Below are positions 28,237 to 38,714 of a stretch of DNA of 64,000 nt, piece after piece; positions within the stretch are counted from its first letter, which is position 1, and every line of letters starts with the position of its first letter. Made by a program: the position numbers and the translations under genes. Origin of the DNA: Tabrizicola sp. Lineage in GTDB: Bacteria > Pseudomonadota > Alphaproteobacteria > Rhodobacterales > Rhodobacteraceae. The notes beneath the pieces are model-generated. The model was not told where the DNA came from. It ran no database searches and was given only the letters and a program-made list of their open reading frames with translations. The DNA is taken from positions 22,303-86,302 of the forward strand of contig JALOTD010000004.1 of assembly GCA_025458105.1 (NCBI GenBank). The letters are read 5' to 3'.

Positions 28237-29976
28237 TTACGCATAGGCAACGTCGTCCACACGGAGTTGCACCCGGGTACGACCGTTCCAGTGGTTCAGT
28301 TCCAGCTTGCCCGCCAGATGAAAGCGCCGGTGGCCGGAGTTTTCCAGGGCCGGGCCAAGCGGGCTGTCGAAGGCCCCAAAGGCGATGGCATCAAGGCCAG
28401 AGCCAGTGCCGTCCGATATGGTCAGCTTGAGGTGGCTGTCGCCAATGCGGCGGGCGCTGACCTGGGCACTTGCGAAGGCAAAGCGCGGCGCGGGGGCCGC
28501 AGAGCCGAAGGGTCCGGCGTTCTCGATTTCTTCAACCAGCGCCACGGTCGCAGCGCCGGTGGTAAGCAAGCTGTCGATCCGCAGATCCTGCGCCCCTCCC
28601 GCGCCGGACCCCTGCCGGGCCAAAAGGACCTCCAGCCGCTGCATTGCAGGTCCAAGCTGGGCGCGGGTCAGGGTCAGCCCAGCGGCCATCTTGTGCCCGC
28701 CACCCTTCAGGATCATTCCTTCACCAGCCAGCCGTTGGATCGCCGCGCCCAGATCGACGCCCGGAACCGACCGGGCAGACCCCTTCCCCTCATCGCCTTC
28801 AAAGCCGATGACCACAGCGGGACGGTTCGCTGCCTCTTTCAACCGAGCCGCGACGATACCGACGACGCCCGGATGCCAGCCCTCGGCTGCGGCCCAGACG
28901 AGAGGCGCGTCCAGCCCGCGCGCCTCGGCCTGGGCAAGGGCTTCCTCGCGGACAGCTTCGGTGAGGGTGCGGCGGTCAGAGTTCAACTGGTCCAGCTGCG
29001 CGGCGATGCGAGCGGCTTCCACCTCGTTGTCGGTGGCCAGAAGCCGCGCGCCCAGGTCAGCCTGACCGATCCGACCGCCGGCATTCACCCGAGGGCCGAG
29101 AAGGAAGCCCAGAGCGTGCGGGGTAGGGGCCTGGTCCATCCGGGCGACATCTGCCAGGGCCCGCAGGCCAGGACGGTCACGGCGGGCCATGATCTTCAGC
29201 CCTTGCCGGACAAAGGCGCGGTTGAGCCCGATCAGAGGGGCCACATCGGCGACAGTGGCGAGCGCCACTAGGTCGAGAAGCGCCATGAGATCGGGCGTGC
29301 TCTGGCCAGCGACCCGCAAGCGGCGGTTGGCTTCCACCAGAAGAAGGAAGACCACTCCTGCGGCGCAGAGATGCGCGAGCGCGCCATCTTCGTCCTGGCG
29401 GTTCGGGTTCACGACGGCATGGGCCCTGGGCAAGGTTTCGAGGGCGAGGTGGTGGTCGAGAATGACCACGTCAGCCCCCTTGGCCGCCGCGACGGGCTCA
29501 TGGGAAAGGGTACCGCAGTCGACGCAGAGGATCAGGTCGTGGGCGGCGGCAAGCTGGGCCATGGCGGGCACGTTCGGGCCATAGCCCTCGTCGATCCGGT
29601 CGGGGATATAGAGGGTGGCTGCGAGGCCGAAGTGGCGGAGCCAGGTCAAGAGGAGGGCGGCCGAGGAGCCGCCGTCGACGTCGTAGTCGGCGAAGATGGC
29701 GATCCGTTCCCTGCGGTCGACGGCCCGCAGAAGTCGGTCGGCGGCGGGGGCCATGTCCTTAAGCGTAAGGGGGTCCGGCATCAGGTCGCGCAGGGAGGGG
29801 GCGAGGAAGGCGGGCGCCTCTTCCGGGGTCACCCCGCGCGCGCTGAGGATGCGGCAGAGGGGGAGGGGGAGGCGGGTCGCCTGGGCCATGCCCTCGGCCA
29901 GCCGGTCCTGGACGGGGTCGGGGCCGACCCAGCGGCGGCCGGTAAGGGAGGTCGTCACGTTGAGGAAGGCGGTCAT
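28237..29976 (-). CDS. recJ: single-stranded-DNA-specific exonuclease RecJ
   Basis: DHH motifs: IAIFADYDVDGGSSAALL, VVILDHHLALETLP; GGHKMAAGLTL; start at MTAFLNVTTSL. Confidence 0.93.
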   Translation of the reverse strand: MTAFLNVTTSLTGRRWVGPDPVQDRLAEGMAQATRLPLPLCRILSARGVTPEEAPAFLAPSLRDLMPDPLTLKDMAPAADRLLRAVDRRERIAIFADYDVDGGSSAALLLTWLRHFGLAATLYIPDRIDEGYGPNVPAMAQLAAAHDLILCVDCGTLSHEPVAAAKGADVVILDHHLALETLPRAHAVVNPNRQDEDGALAHLCAAGVVFLLLVEANRRLRVAGQSTPDLMALLDLVALATVADVAPLIGLNRAFVRQGLKIMARRDRPGLRALADVARMDQAPTPHALGFLLGPRVNAGGRIGQADLGARLLATDNEVEAARIAAQLDQLNSDRRTLTEAVREEALAQAEARGLDAPLVWAAAEGWHPGVVGIVAARLKEAANRPAVVIGFEGDEGKGSARSVPGVDLGAAIQRLAGEGMILKGGGHKMAAGLTLTRAQLGPAMQRLEVLLARQGSGAGGAQDLRIDSLLTTGAATVALVEEIENAGPFGSAAPAPRFAFASAQVSARRIGDSHLKLTISDGTGSGLDAIAFGAFDSPLGPALENSGHRRFHLAGKLELNHWNGRTRVQLRVDDVAYA

Positions 29977-30024
29977 GGGGTAGGGGTGCCGGAAAGGGGG
30001 CGGCGTGGCAAGGGGGGTGTGAGG

Positions 30025-30098
30025 TGTCCACGCGTGGACAGGTCTGGTGGGTCGTTTGGAATCAAGGGGTTGGTTGTGGGCATTAGCGCCACGGTAAG
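30025..30098 (+). repeat. composite palindromic repeat, copy D
   Basis: TGTCCACGCGTGGACA; 19 nt; AATCAAGGGGTTG-GT-TGTGGGCATT-8nt-GGTAAG. Confidence 0.82.
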
Positions 30099-30227
30099 GT
30101 TTCAGGACAGATGCGGCCAGGCGGTCCCGGTCGCGCATCCGATGCTTTTGGAAATGGTTGCTACGAGTATACACGGCGGGATGATGTGTCGCGCGGGATG
30201 GGCAGATTCTGCATGAACTGCCGAATA

Positions 30228-30824
30228 CTAGAGTTGCCTCCCGTTCGCCAAACCCATCACTATAATCTTAACGTCAGCGCGAATCTCTTCGGCAGAAAGA
30301 GACACGCGATCCGTCAAGAGCTGATACCAAAGGTATGCACCAATCCACCGAGCCACCCGTATAGGATCAACGGAGCTGCGGACCTTCTCTCGCTTGAGAC
30401 CCTGCAAGATCAGGAAGCTGGTTTCGGCCTGACGCTCTATGGCAAACTTGGTGATTGCTTTCCTTGAGTCTTCATCTGACTGGGACTCTGCGATGATCGA
30501 TCGAAAAATGTGACCTGATGGCGTCTCTCTCCAGTTGGTGAGGATGGCGTCTATGAACGCGACGAGATCTTCTTCGATATCTCCGGTACTTTGAAGAATG
30601 ATCGATTTCTGACGCAGATAAACATCAAGCAATAGAACTGTCTTGCTGGGCCACCATTTGTAGATCGTGGGCTTTCCCGCCTTTGCCCTGCGGGCAACTT
30701 CATCGATCGTGAAGCCACCATACCCCTTGGCGATGAGCACCTGTTCGGCTGCGGTCAGGATGGCCTCGGCGCTAGCAGGGTTGCGTGACGCACCGATGGA
30801 CTTACGTTGCGGTTCCTTGGTCAT
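30228..30824 (-). CDS. TetR/AcrR family regulator
   Basis: AILTAAEQVLIAKGYGGFTIDEVARRAKAGKPTIYKWWPSKTVLLLDVY. Confidence 0.92.
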   Translation of the reverse strand: MTKEPQRKSIGASRNPASAEAILTAAEQVLIAKGYGGFTIDEVARRAKAGKPTIYKWWPSKTVLLLDVYLRQKSIILQSTGDIEEDLVAFIDAILTNWRETPSGHIFRSIIAESQSDEDSRKAITKFAIERQAETSFLILQGLKREKVRSSVDPIRVARWIGAYLWYQLLTDRVSLSAEEIRADVKIIVMGLANGRQL

Positions 30825-30852
30825 GACGCCCTGCTAACACGGCCGTTGACTT

Positions 30853-30896
30853 AACGAAACTGTTCGTTCTACAAGTATCGATACGAAACGTTTCGT
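30853..30896. promoter_or_regulatory. two candidate TetR operators
   Basis: AACGAAACTGTTCGTT (30853-30868) and perfect palindrome ACGAAACGTTTCGT (30883-30896), centres 29 bp apart, between divergent genes. Confidence 0.6.
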
Positions 30897-30918
30897 TGAA
30901 TATTGGAGTGCAGGTTCC

Positions 30919-31128
30919 ATGAGCCCACGACTGAGGTTCGCATGTCTGGTCATGCTTGGTGTCTACCCTTTGATCACCGGTCTCTCATACCTCATCGCGC
31001 CGCTCACGACAGATTGGGCCATTTGGCAACGCACCCTAGTTCTTGGCCCCCTCATGGTCTTTGCCATGATCTACGGCTTGATCCCGACAATCCAAAGATA
31101 CTTTGCCCGGTTCATCGCAACCGAGTGA
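30919..31128 (+). CDS. small membrane protein
   Basis: 69 aa, two TM segments, divergent from tetR. Confidence 0.6.
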   Translation: MSPRLRFACLVMLGVYPLITGLSYLIAPLTTDWAIWQRTLVLGPLMVFAMIYGLIPTIQRYFARFIATE

Positions 31129-31153
31129 GGTCATGACCACCGAAAGGAAAACA

Positions 31154-31774
31154 ATGAAAGTCTTGCATATCAACGCCTCTCCGCGCGGCGAGGGCAGCCA
31201 CTCGCTTGCAGTTGCTGAGCACTTCATCACAAAGCTATCCGCGCAGCGTGAAACCGTGGTCGACCGAATCGACTTGTTCAGAGCCAACTTGCCGGAGTTT
31301 GGCGAGGTCGCAACTGGTGCCAAGATGGCGTTGTTTGCGGGACGCGAACAGACCGAAGAGGAAGTTGCTGCTTGGGCAGCCGTTCGTGCCGTCTTCGACA
31401 GATTTGCGTCCGCTGACCTTTATGTCTTTAACGTGCCAATTTGGAACAACGGTATTCCATACAAACTTAAGCACCTCATTGATCTTGTCACACAACCTGG
31501 GTGGAGTTTTGGCTTTGATCCAGAAGCCGGGTATTCGGGCCTATTGACGGACAGAAAGGCTGTAATCATTCATGCCAGCGGCGTTTGGCACAGCAATGTT
31601 GGCGCGAACTTCGGTTCAGACTTTTCGACACCTATCCTACAGGATTGGTTGTGCTTTCTGGGGGTGACCGATTGGCACAACATCCGCGTTCAACCAACGG
31701 TCCTTACTCCTGACGTCGAAGCCGTCAAGGCAGCGGCCTTTGAACATGCCACTGAACTTGCATCAGCATTTTAG
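31154..31774 (+). CDS. FMN-dependent NADH-azoreductase / NAD(P)H quinone oxidoreductase (flavodoxin-like)
   Basis: MKVLHINASPRGEGSHSLAVAEHFI; PIWNNGIPYKLKHLIDLVTQPGWSF; start at 31154. Confidence 0.85.
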   Translation: MKVLHINASPRGEGSHSLAVAEHFITKLSAQRETVVDRIDLFRANLPEFGEVATGAKMALFAGREQTEEEVAAWAAVRAVFDRFASADLYVFNVPIWNNGIPYKLKHLIDLVTQPGWSFGFDPEAGYSGLLTDRKAVIIHASGVWHSNVGANFGSDFSTPILQDWLCFLGVTDWHNIRVQPTVLTPDVEAVKAAAFEHATELASAF

Positions 31775-31933
31775 CAAAGAATCTGGAGCGAGGTGTGCGG
31801 GCATGGCCCGCATACTCCCTGATGCGGAGAATGAAGTGAGTTTGCCCAGATGGCCAACGGGCCATGCTGTTAGTCGTCGATCATTGGCCTTCGGGGCGAT
31901 GCGGCGTCGCTCTACCCACAGTATGGAAGTGGG

Positions 31934-32899
31934 CTACCTGACCGGCGTCTTGTAGGTCATCCGGCGGATCGAGCCGGATTTGGAGCGCATGAGGATCGTC
32001 TCCAGCGTCACCCAGCCGGGCTCGCGTCTGATGCCGGCGAGGAGGGAGCCGTTCGTCACCCCGGTTGCCGCGAAGATCACGTCGGCGCGGACGAGGTCGT
32101 CGCGGGTGTAGACGCGGTCGAAGTTGGTGATCCCGGCCTTGCGGGCGCGGGCGCGTTCGTCGTCGTTGCGGAACAGAAGCTTGCCGAAGAACTGCCCGCC
32201 CATGCATTTCAGCGCGGCTGCGGCCAGCACGCCCTCGGGTGCGCCGCCAGAGCCCATGTACATGTCGATCCCGGTGATCTCGGGTTCGGCGCAGTGCATT
32301 GCGCCTGCAACATCGCCGTCGGTGATGAGGCGGATGGCGGCGCCGGTGGAGCGGATTTCGGCGATCATGTCCTCATGCCGGGGGCGGTCGAGGACGCAGA
32401 CGGTGATGTCCTCGGTCGAGCAGCCCTTGGCGGCGGCCAGCGCCGAGACGCGTTCAGAGGGGCTTTGGGCCAGCGTCACGGTGCCAGGCTTCAGGCCGGG
32501 GCCGATGGCGAGCTTGTCCATGTATACGTCGGGGGCATGAAGGAGCGTGCCGCGCGGGGCCATGGCAATGACGGTCAGCGCGTTCGGCATGTCCTTTGCG
32601 GTGAGAGTGGTGCCTTCGAGGGGATCAAGCGCGATGTCGACCTCGGGGCCCTGGCCGGTGCCGACCTCTTCGCCGATGTAGAGCATGGGGGCTTCGTCAC
32701 GCTCGCCCTCGCCGATGACGACAACGCCCTTGATGTCCAGAAGGTTCAGCTGGTCACGCATGGCGTTGACGGCGGCCTGGTCGGCGGCCTTTTCATCCCC
32801 GCGCCCGATGAGGCCGGCGGAGGCGAGCGCGGCGGCCTCAGACACGCGGCCAAGGCCGAGGGACAGGAGGCGATCCTGGAATTGCGACTTTTCTGACAT
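31934..32899 (-). CDS. glpX: class II fructose-1,6-bisphosphatase GlpX
   Basis: GRGDEKAADQAAVNAMR, VVIGEGERDEAPMLYIGEEVG, DPLEGTTLTA, GSGGAPEGVLAAAALKCMGGQ. Confidence 0.93.
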   Translation of the reverse strand: MSEKSQFQDRLLSLGLGRVSEAAALASAGLIGRGDEKAADQAAVNAMRDQLNLLDIKGVVVIGEGERDEAPMLYIGEEVGTGQGPEVDIALDPLEGTTLTAKDMPNALTVIAMAPRGTLLHAPDVYMDKLAIGPGLKPGTVTLAQSPSERVSALAAAKGCSTEDITVCVLDRPRHEDMIAEIRSTGAAIRLITDGDVAGAMHCAEPEITGIDMYMGSGGAPEGVLAAAALKCMGGQFFGKLLFRNDDERARARKAGITNFDRVYTRDDLVRADVIFAATGVTNGSLLAGIRREPGWVTLETILMRSKSGSIRRMTYKTPVR

Positions 32900-32975
32900 G
32901 GGTCCCCCGGACGGTGTTTTTTCCCGTGTAGCTGGGGGCCTGCGGGGCGGCAAGCGTGGTGACGCTAACAGCCGG

Positions 32976-34076
32976 TCAGGGGCCGAAGGATAGCGTATCG
33001 CGGCGGGCGAGGACCGTGGCATAGCAGGCGTCCAGGGCTTCGGCGGTGGCGCGGTCGGCGGCGGCGGCGCGGTCCTGGCGCGGGAAGATCAGTGCGGCGA
33101 GGCCACGGTCCGATGCGGCATAGGCGATGGGGTCCAGCGCGTCGGCGAAGGGTTGCCATTGGGCGAACCCCGCGAAGGGCTGGCCCGGGTAGGCGAGGAC
33201 GGCGGTTTCGCAGTCCTGCTGGCTGTCGGGGCAATGCGTCTGGCAGAGCCGTGCGACGGGCAGGAACTCGGTCCGCCCGGCAAGCACTTCGCGCGCGATG
33301 GCTGCGGTGTCGGCAGAGATGGGGGTGTCGTCGCGGGCAAAGCCGAACCAGACTTGGCGAACCGCACGGGCATCGGCAACCCGCAGGTCGATCTGCCCTG
33401 ACGAAAGGCCGGTGCCGGCAAGCGGGTTTCCGATGATTTCGAAGATCTGCGGATCGGTCTCAAGCAGATGAACATAGGCGACCCAGCCGGCCAGGCTGTC
33501 TTCGCGCAGGAGGGACAGGAGGAGCGCGGCTTCCTCGGCGACCGGGCCATCTTGGTAGACCGCGTTCTGCAGGCGGAACGAGATCGCGAAGGCCCCCAGC
33601 ATGGCAGGCATCTCGTCCGAGAAGAGGGAGGGCGGCAGCTCGCCCCGGCCGCCGGTCTGGTTGACCCAGGCCGAGAGGAGGATGGCGGCCTTCTCCGGCT
33701 CGCCCGCGGCCAGAAGGCCCGCGACACGGTCTGGCAGGTCATCTGCGGCTTCGCTATAGCCGCCGTTCCACAGCGCGGTCGCCGGGTGCGCCGCGGCGGC
33801 GGCCTCCTGGGCCTTGACCCCGCCTACCAGGCGCTGAGCATTCTTTTCCTTGAGGTTGCCCTGTGGCGGAACCCAGATCAAGGCGAAGGGCAGGGTGACG
33901 AGGGCGGCAGGGTTTCCGGCCTCGGCCAAGTCGCGCAGGGTGGCGACGGCGACGGGGTCGTCCTTGGCCAGAAGCGTGGTCAGCGCGGCGCGGAAGCCGG
34001 GGTCATCTGCGCCCTTCAGCATGTCGGCCTGGACCGGAGCTGCGAGACAGGCGAGGGCGGCAAGGCAACGCAGCAT
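32976..34076 (-). CDS. hypothetical secreted/periplasmic protein
   Basis: Signal peptide MLRCLAALACLAAPVQA; no family recognised. Confidence 0.55.
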   Translation of the reverse strand: MLRCLAALACLAAPVQADMLKGADDPGFRAALTTLLAKDDPVAVATLRDLAEAGNPAALVTLPFALIWVPPQGNLKEKNAQRLVGGVKAQEAAAAAHPATALWNGGYSEAADDLPDRVAGLLAAGEPEKAAILLSAWVNQTGGRGELPPSLFSDEMPAMLGAFAISFRLQNAVYQDGPVAEEAALLLSLLREDSLAGWVAYVHLLETDPQIFEIIGNPLAGTGLSSGQIDLRVADARAVRQVWFGFARDDTPISADTAAIAREVLAGRTEFLPVARLCQTHCPDSQQDCETAVLAYPGQPFAGFAQWQPFADALDPIAYAASDRGLAALIFPRQDRAAAADRATAEALDACYATVLARRDTLSFGP

Positions 34077-34136
34077 CTGGAACCTTTGAACAGGGCCACC
34101 GAAGGATCGGGCCTTGAGCCGTTATCTGTCAAGCGA

Positions 34137-35432
34137 TCAGACGGCTTCGATCCGGATGGCGACGGCCTGCCCCACAAGCACGCCGGTTGCGGCAAACTGG
34201 GAGGTGGCATGCGCAATGTCTGCGGGTGCGGCCTTGTGGGTGACGATCAGCACCACAGCGTCCTCGGCCCGGTCACCGGGGCGGTGCAGCTGGCGCATCT
34301 GGTCGATGGAGATCCCGGCCTCACCAAGACAGGTGGCGATCTTGGCCAGCGCGCCGGGTTTGTCGAGCAGCGTCATGCGCAGATAGTAGGGCGCAGGGGT
34401 TGCCGAAGTTGCGGGCGTCGGCTGCGCGAGTTGGTCGGCCGGAATGCCGAAAGTTGGGACCCGTATGCCACGGGCAATGTCCAGAACGTCAGCCATGACC
34501 GCGCTTGCGGTCGGGCCCATGCCCGCGCCCGGGCCACGAAGCACGATCTGCCCGACACTGTCGCCTTCCAGCACGACCATGTTCGTCCCACCCTGCAACT
34601 GACCAAGGGGGCTGTCGGCGGGCACGAGACAGGGTGTCATCCGTTGTTCAAGTCCGCGCCCGGTCATCTGGGCCACGCCAAGAAGCTTGATGCGATAGCC
34701 CATGTCCTCGGCCAGGCGGATGTCGTCGATCGAGACTTTGCCGATCCCTTCCAGTTCGACCGCGTCAAAGCTGACCCGCGTGCCATAGGCGATGGCCGCA
34801 AGCAGGGAAAGCTTGTGGCCGGCATCGATGCCGCCCACGTCAAGGTTCGGATCGGCCTCAAGATAGCCAAGCTGACGGGCTTCCTCGAAGACAGCGTCAT
34901 AGGGCAGGCCAGCGGATTGCATGCGCGTGAGGATGTAGTTGCAGGTGCCGTTCATCACACCCATGACGCGCTTGATCCGATTGGCCGCCAGCCCTTCGGT
35001 CAGGGCCTTTATCACTGGAATGCCGCCCGCGACGGCCGCCTCGAACCGCAGCGCAACATTGTTCCGCTCTGCCGCTTCGGCAAGGGCCTGACCGTGATGC
35101 GCAAGAAGGGCCTTGTTGGCGGACACCACATGCTTGCCGCTGGCGAGGGCGACTTCGGTGGATGCCTTTGCCGGGCCGTCGTGGCCTCCCATGACTTCGA
35201 TGAACACATCGACGTCCTGCCGTGCGGCAAGGGCAACGGGATCAGTCTCCCAGGCATAGCCGGACAGGTCAGCGTCACGGTTCTTCTGCGGGTCCCGGGC
35301 CGAAACTGCCGTGATCTGGATGGGGCGGCCAGCGCGGGCTGCGATCAGCTCTGCCTGGGCCTGCACGATCTTGACGACACCGATGCCGACAGTTCCGAGA
35401 CCGGCAAGGCCAAGACGCAAGGGGGCGGACAT
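34137..35432 (-). CDS. hom: homoserine dehydrogenase
   Basis: RLGLAGLGTVGIGVVKIV; KHVVSANKALLAHHG; MNGTCNYILTRM; AGHKLSLLAAIAYGT; C-terminal ACT-like. Confidence 0.93.
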   Translation of the reverse strand: MSAPLRLGLAGLGTVGIGVVKIVQAQAELIAARAGRPIQITAVSARDPQKNRDADLSGYAWETDPVALAARQDVDVFIEVMGGHDGPAKASTEVALASGKHVVSANKALLAHHGQALAEAAERNNVALRFEAAVAGGIPVIKALTEGLAANRIKRVMGVMNGTCNYILTRMQSAGLPYDAVFEEARQLGYLEADPNLDVGGIDAGHKLSLLAAIAYGTRVSFDAVELEGIGKVSIDDIRLAEDMGYRIKLLGVAQMTGRGLEQRMTPCLVPADSPLGQLQGGTNMVVLEGDSVGQIVLRGPGAGMGPTASAVMADVLDIARGIRVPTFGIPADQLAQPTPATSATPAPYYLRMTLLDKPGALAKIATCLGEAGISIDQMRQLHRPGDRAEDAVVLIVTHKAAPADIAHATSQFAATGVLVGQAVAIRIEAV

Positions 35433-35536
35433 AGGCAGTACCTCAGGCTGAAGGCGGGCCATCGTCTGTTAGCTGGAAGCGCTGCGGGGTGCAACGCCGA
35501 CGCGGCGCAATCGTGGTCATGCCCTCTGGCGACGGG

Positions 35537-35725
35537 CTAAGGTCGTGTGCCGGGTGCCGGTGACACGGCATCAGCTTCGGCAAGAAGCTGGTCTATCGGC
35601 AACAGGCTGGGGTAATCCGCCGAAACATCAGTCGGGGGCAGACCTGCAAAGCGATCAACCGTCGCGCAGGCCGCCAAACATAGGATAGGCGCCGCAAGGA
35701 TCGGTCGGGCGAGAAGAGCTAACAT
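35537..35725 (-). CDS. small lipoprotein
   Basis: MLALLARPILAAPILCLAACATVD lipobox; 5' to tad-like genes. Confidence 0.45.
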   Translation of the reverse strand: MLALLARPILAAPILCLAACATVDRFAGLPPTDVSADYPSLLPIDQLLAEADAVSPAPGTRP

Positions 35726-35775
35726 GGTCTCAAGCCCGTTCCGCTGCAAAAGTTCTGTTCACCGCAGCCAACCGA

Positions 35776-36423
35776 TCAGAAGACCGGGCAGCCGGGGTTT
35801 TCCAGACAGATGTAGGATTTGAAGCGCGGTCGAGTCACCACGAAATCGGGCATGTCCTGAGTGCTGGCAAAGCCCTGTCCGACTCGATCGCCACCCTCAA
35901 TGGTTTCCACTTGACCGGTGACGATGGCACCTGCTTGCGGGCTGAGGAACGGGATCTCGAACGGGTAGACGTAGGTCAGTTCGGTTTCCACCAGAACGGC
36001 CGAATCGCGATGGCCCATCAGCGGGATGCGGTCCCGCAGATCTTCCAGATCGTCGGCGTCATAAGGCGGCAGCCTGTTCTGCGGCGATTCCGAGAAGATC
36101 AGGTCGTAGCGATCGTTCACCGCGTCATAGGCAAAGCTGGTGATGCGGATCGCGCTGTTGGCCCCGTTGTTGACCATCAGAAATTCATACACGTCCTGCA
36201 TGCCGTCGATGAAATCGTCGCTGAGGTTTGCTTCTTGGCGCGAAATCAGGTCGGAAATCGCATAGGCGGCTTTCTGGGCCGAGTTCATCGTGCGGAACAC
36301 GTCCCAGTAGACGGCCAGGGCGATCCATATCCAGATCATCAGCGGGAACATCAGCAGGAATTCGACCAGAACTCCTCCACGTTCGTCACGCAGGAATTGG
36401 CGAAAACGTTCAGCAGTGAACAT
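35776..36423 (-). CDS. TadE-like pilus assembly protein
   Basis: FLRDERGGVLVEFLLMFPLMIWIWIALAVYWDVFR (TadE-like N-terminus). Confidence 0.75.
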   Translation of the reverse strand: MFTAERFRQFLRDERGGVLVEFLLMFPLMIWIWIALAVYWDVFRTMNSAQKAAYAISDLISRQEANLSDDFIDGMQDVYEFLMVNNGANSAIRITSFAYDAVNDRYDLIFSESPQNRLPPYDADDLEDLRDRIPLMGHRDSAVLVETELTYVYPFEIPFLSPQAGAIVTGQVETIEGGDRVGQGFASTQDMPDFVVTRPRFKSYICLENPGCPVF

Positions 36424-36434
36424 GATGCGTCGCC

Positions 36435-36998
36435 TCAGGTGCGGGGTTCGTTGACGAAGGTCGAATTCACGATGATTGAATAGCCACCATCGTCAGTGGT
36501 TTCGCCCAGATTACTGGTCCAGACGGTGCTTGGAAACATCGGGTCGGATTGCAGGCAAACCCGCATCAGCATGATCTGGTTGCTGTCGCCAAGCGAAAAC
36601 TCGTCTTCAGAGGGGACAACCGCCGGGTCGATAACTACCGAGCGATCCCGGCAGACGACCGGCGTAGTCGGCATGTCGAAATTCGCCGTATCGATGGGAG
36701 TCAGTTCGATCTGCAGCGCCTGCCGACAATCTTCCAGCGAGCCAAGAACCGCCCCGCGGCTGCAGATCTCGCCCTTCAGGTCCCAGTGCGAAACCGCACC
36801 GAGAGTACCGATCCGCAAATCCCGCACGACAAGGTCAACGCTGCGATCCAGGCTGACCGCGCGGATCATGAAGAAGCTCGCTTCCAGGAAGGCGCAGAAG
36901 ACGGTGATCACGACCGGGAATGTGTACAGAAACTCAATCGTCGCGGTTCCGTCTTCGTCTTTCAGGAACGACCGCCAAGAAGAAAGCAGCGATCTCAT
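36435..36998 (-). CDS. TadE-like pilus assembly protein
   Basis: FLKDEDGTATIEFLYTFPVVITVFCAFLEASFFMIR. Confidence 0.75.
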   Translation of the reverse strand: MRSLLSSWRSFLKDEDGTATIEFLYTFPVVITVFCAFLEASFFMIRAVSLDRSVDLVVRDLRIGTLGAVSHWDLKGEICSRGAVLGSLEDCRQALQIELTPIDTANFDMPTTPVVCRDRSVVIDPAVVPSEDEFSLGDSNQIMLMRVCLQSDPMFPSTVWTSNLGETTDDGGYSIIVNSTFVNEPRT

Positions 36999-38714
36999 CT
37001 GGTCAACCTCAGCGGGCTCATTTTCTCGGCGATGTCGCGGAACGCGGCCTCAAGGTCGGCGGCCGACTGCGGTCTGAAGTAGTAGTCCGACTTGTCATTC
37101 GGATCATTGGGGTTGCCCGAAGACGCGCAGCCACGGATCTGGTTTTCGCCATCGGTACCGGCACCGAAGGCGATGCCGAACACCTCGATGCCTTCGGCTT
37201 TCGTCGCGGCGCAAATGGTCTGCAAGCGGGCATCCATCACGGCCTTCGACAGGTAGGTGTCGCCGCGGAAGGCAGCAAGCTGTGTGTTGTAGATGTTGGT
37301 CACACCCGTGCCGTTGAAGTTCGACCGGGCATAAAGCTGACGGGCGACCCAGGTCGGACGCACGGCTTGCCAGACCTCGCTCCAATCCAGTCGACGCGAG
37401 GTGCCGGTGTTTGCGTTGTTGGTCCAGGGCTGCGCGCGCCAGCCTGCAGCACAAGCATGCGCGTTGGTGCAAAGGTGCGGGACCCAGTAGGGCAACGGAT
37501 TGCCGGGACGCAGCAGGATTGAAAAGTTGTTGTCGTTGTTCGACCGGAAGATCGGCGACTCGCCTGTCTTGAACGGGTCACGGATGAACCTGGTCGCGAC
37601 ATGGTTCCCGTCGGTCATGAGGATGATGATCTTGCGGGTTTCCGGGTCCAGGTTATTGGCCGGGCGACCCTCCATCTCGGGTTCGGTGATCACTGCGTCA
37701 TAGATTTCGCGGGCCTCTTCGTCGATGAGGGCCGCGCCCCAGCGCATGCCCATAACGATCGAGGTACGACCGTTCGGCTGCAGGCTGTTGATCTTCGCTT
37801 TCACCGCGGTCTCATCCATCGTCGGCAGAAGAACCTGACTGTAAGCGTAGGGCGGGCACATATAGTTGCTGCCGTTGCTGTTTGGATTGGCCGGCGCGTT
37901 GCTGCTCCAGTTTGTGTAGAACGAATTGGTACCGGTGCTGGTGCCCGACTCCAAGTCGGCGAAGACCGACATTGGCATCGGCAAATCCGTCGACAAGGCA
38001 GTCTGGCTAAAGTCGATGGGCGACGTCGGCGGTTCCAGACAGTTCGAGTTGGCGATGGGCGTGTTCGGCACGCCATTGACAGTGGGAATGTTCGTCGCGT
38101 TGAACTGGGCGCGGAGCGTCGGCCCGAGGTTGACCTGGGTGTTGTAGGGGATCACCCCGATCGAGGTCAGGTTCAGCGGGTCCAGTGACGGATCCTTGAC
38201 CAAGTCGACGAACAGGTTGGCCGAATCCTTCAAAGAGGCCATCTTGTTCTGGGTGGTATTCATAGGGAAGGAAGAAGGAGCCCATGAAATAATTGTAGGA
38301 ACGCACGCTGGCCGAAACGTTCACCTTCCGCGATGTTGGCTGGCCACCGCTCGAGGATTCTTCCACAGCAACGGTAGGCGCAGAGTAGTCGACCATCCGC
38401 AGGCCATCGCCCAGGCCCTCTTTCGCGAAATAGTCGTTCACGACGTCCTGAGGCGTCTCTGTCTGGGTCAGGCTGCTTGCCGCCAGGGCAGCGCGGTCCA
38501 TCGTCTGCTGCATCGCAACGCGCCGGATCTCGAACCGCATGTAGTCGACCGCAATACCGCCGAAGACAAACATCAGCACGAAGATGAACAGGATGAACAC
38601 GGTCATCACGCCACTTTCGTCGTCGCGGAACCGCAAGAGCGACGACCCAAGTCGTGACGACTTGAACCGGGTGTGCAGACCTTCCTTGACCAACGCAGCT
38701 GTCGGTTTCAGCAT
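36995..38714 (-). pseudogene. TadG-like (Flp pilus, VWA) protein, frameshifted with apparent internal gap
   Basis: N-term ORF MLKPTAALV..RDDESGVMTVFILFIFVLMFVFGGIAVDYMRFE; C-term in another frame from GS-MNTTQNKMASLKDSANLFVDLV to the VWA end; MIDAS DxSGSM region absent. Confidence 0.7.

Noticed and set aside
33468-35540. 690-aa plus-strand ORF
   Set aside because: Antisense to homoserine dehydrogenase and the hypothetical periplasmic gene; Gly/Arg-rich nonsense translation
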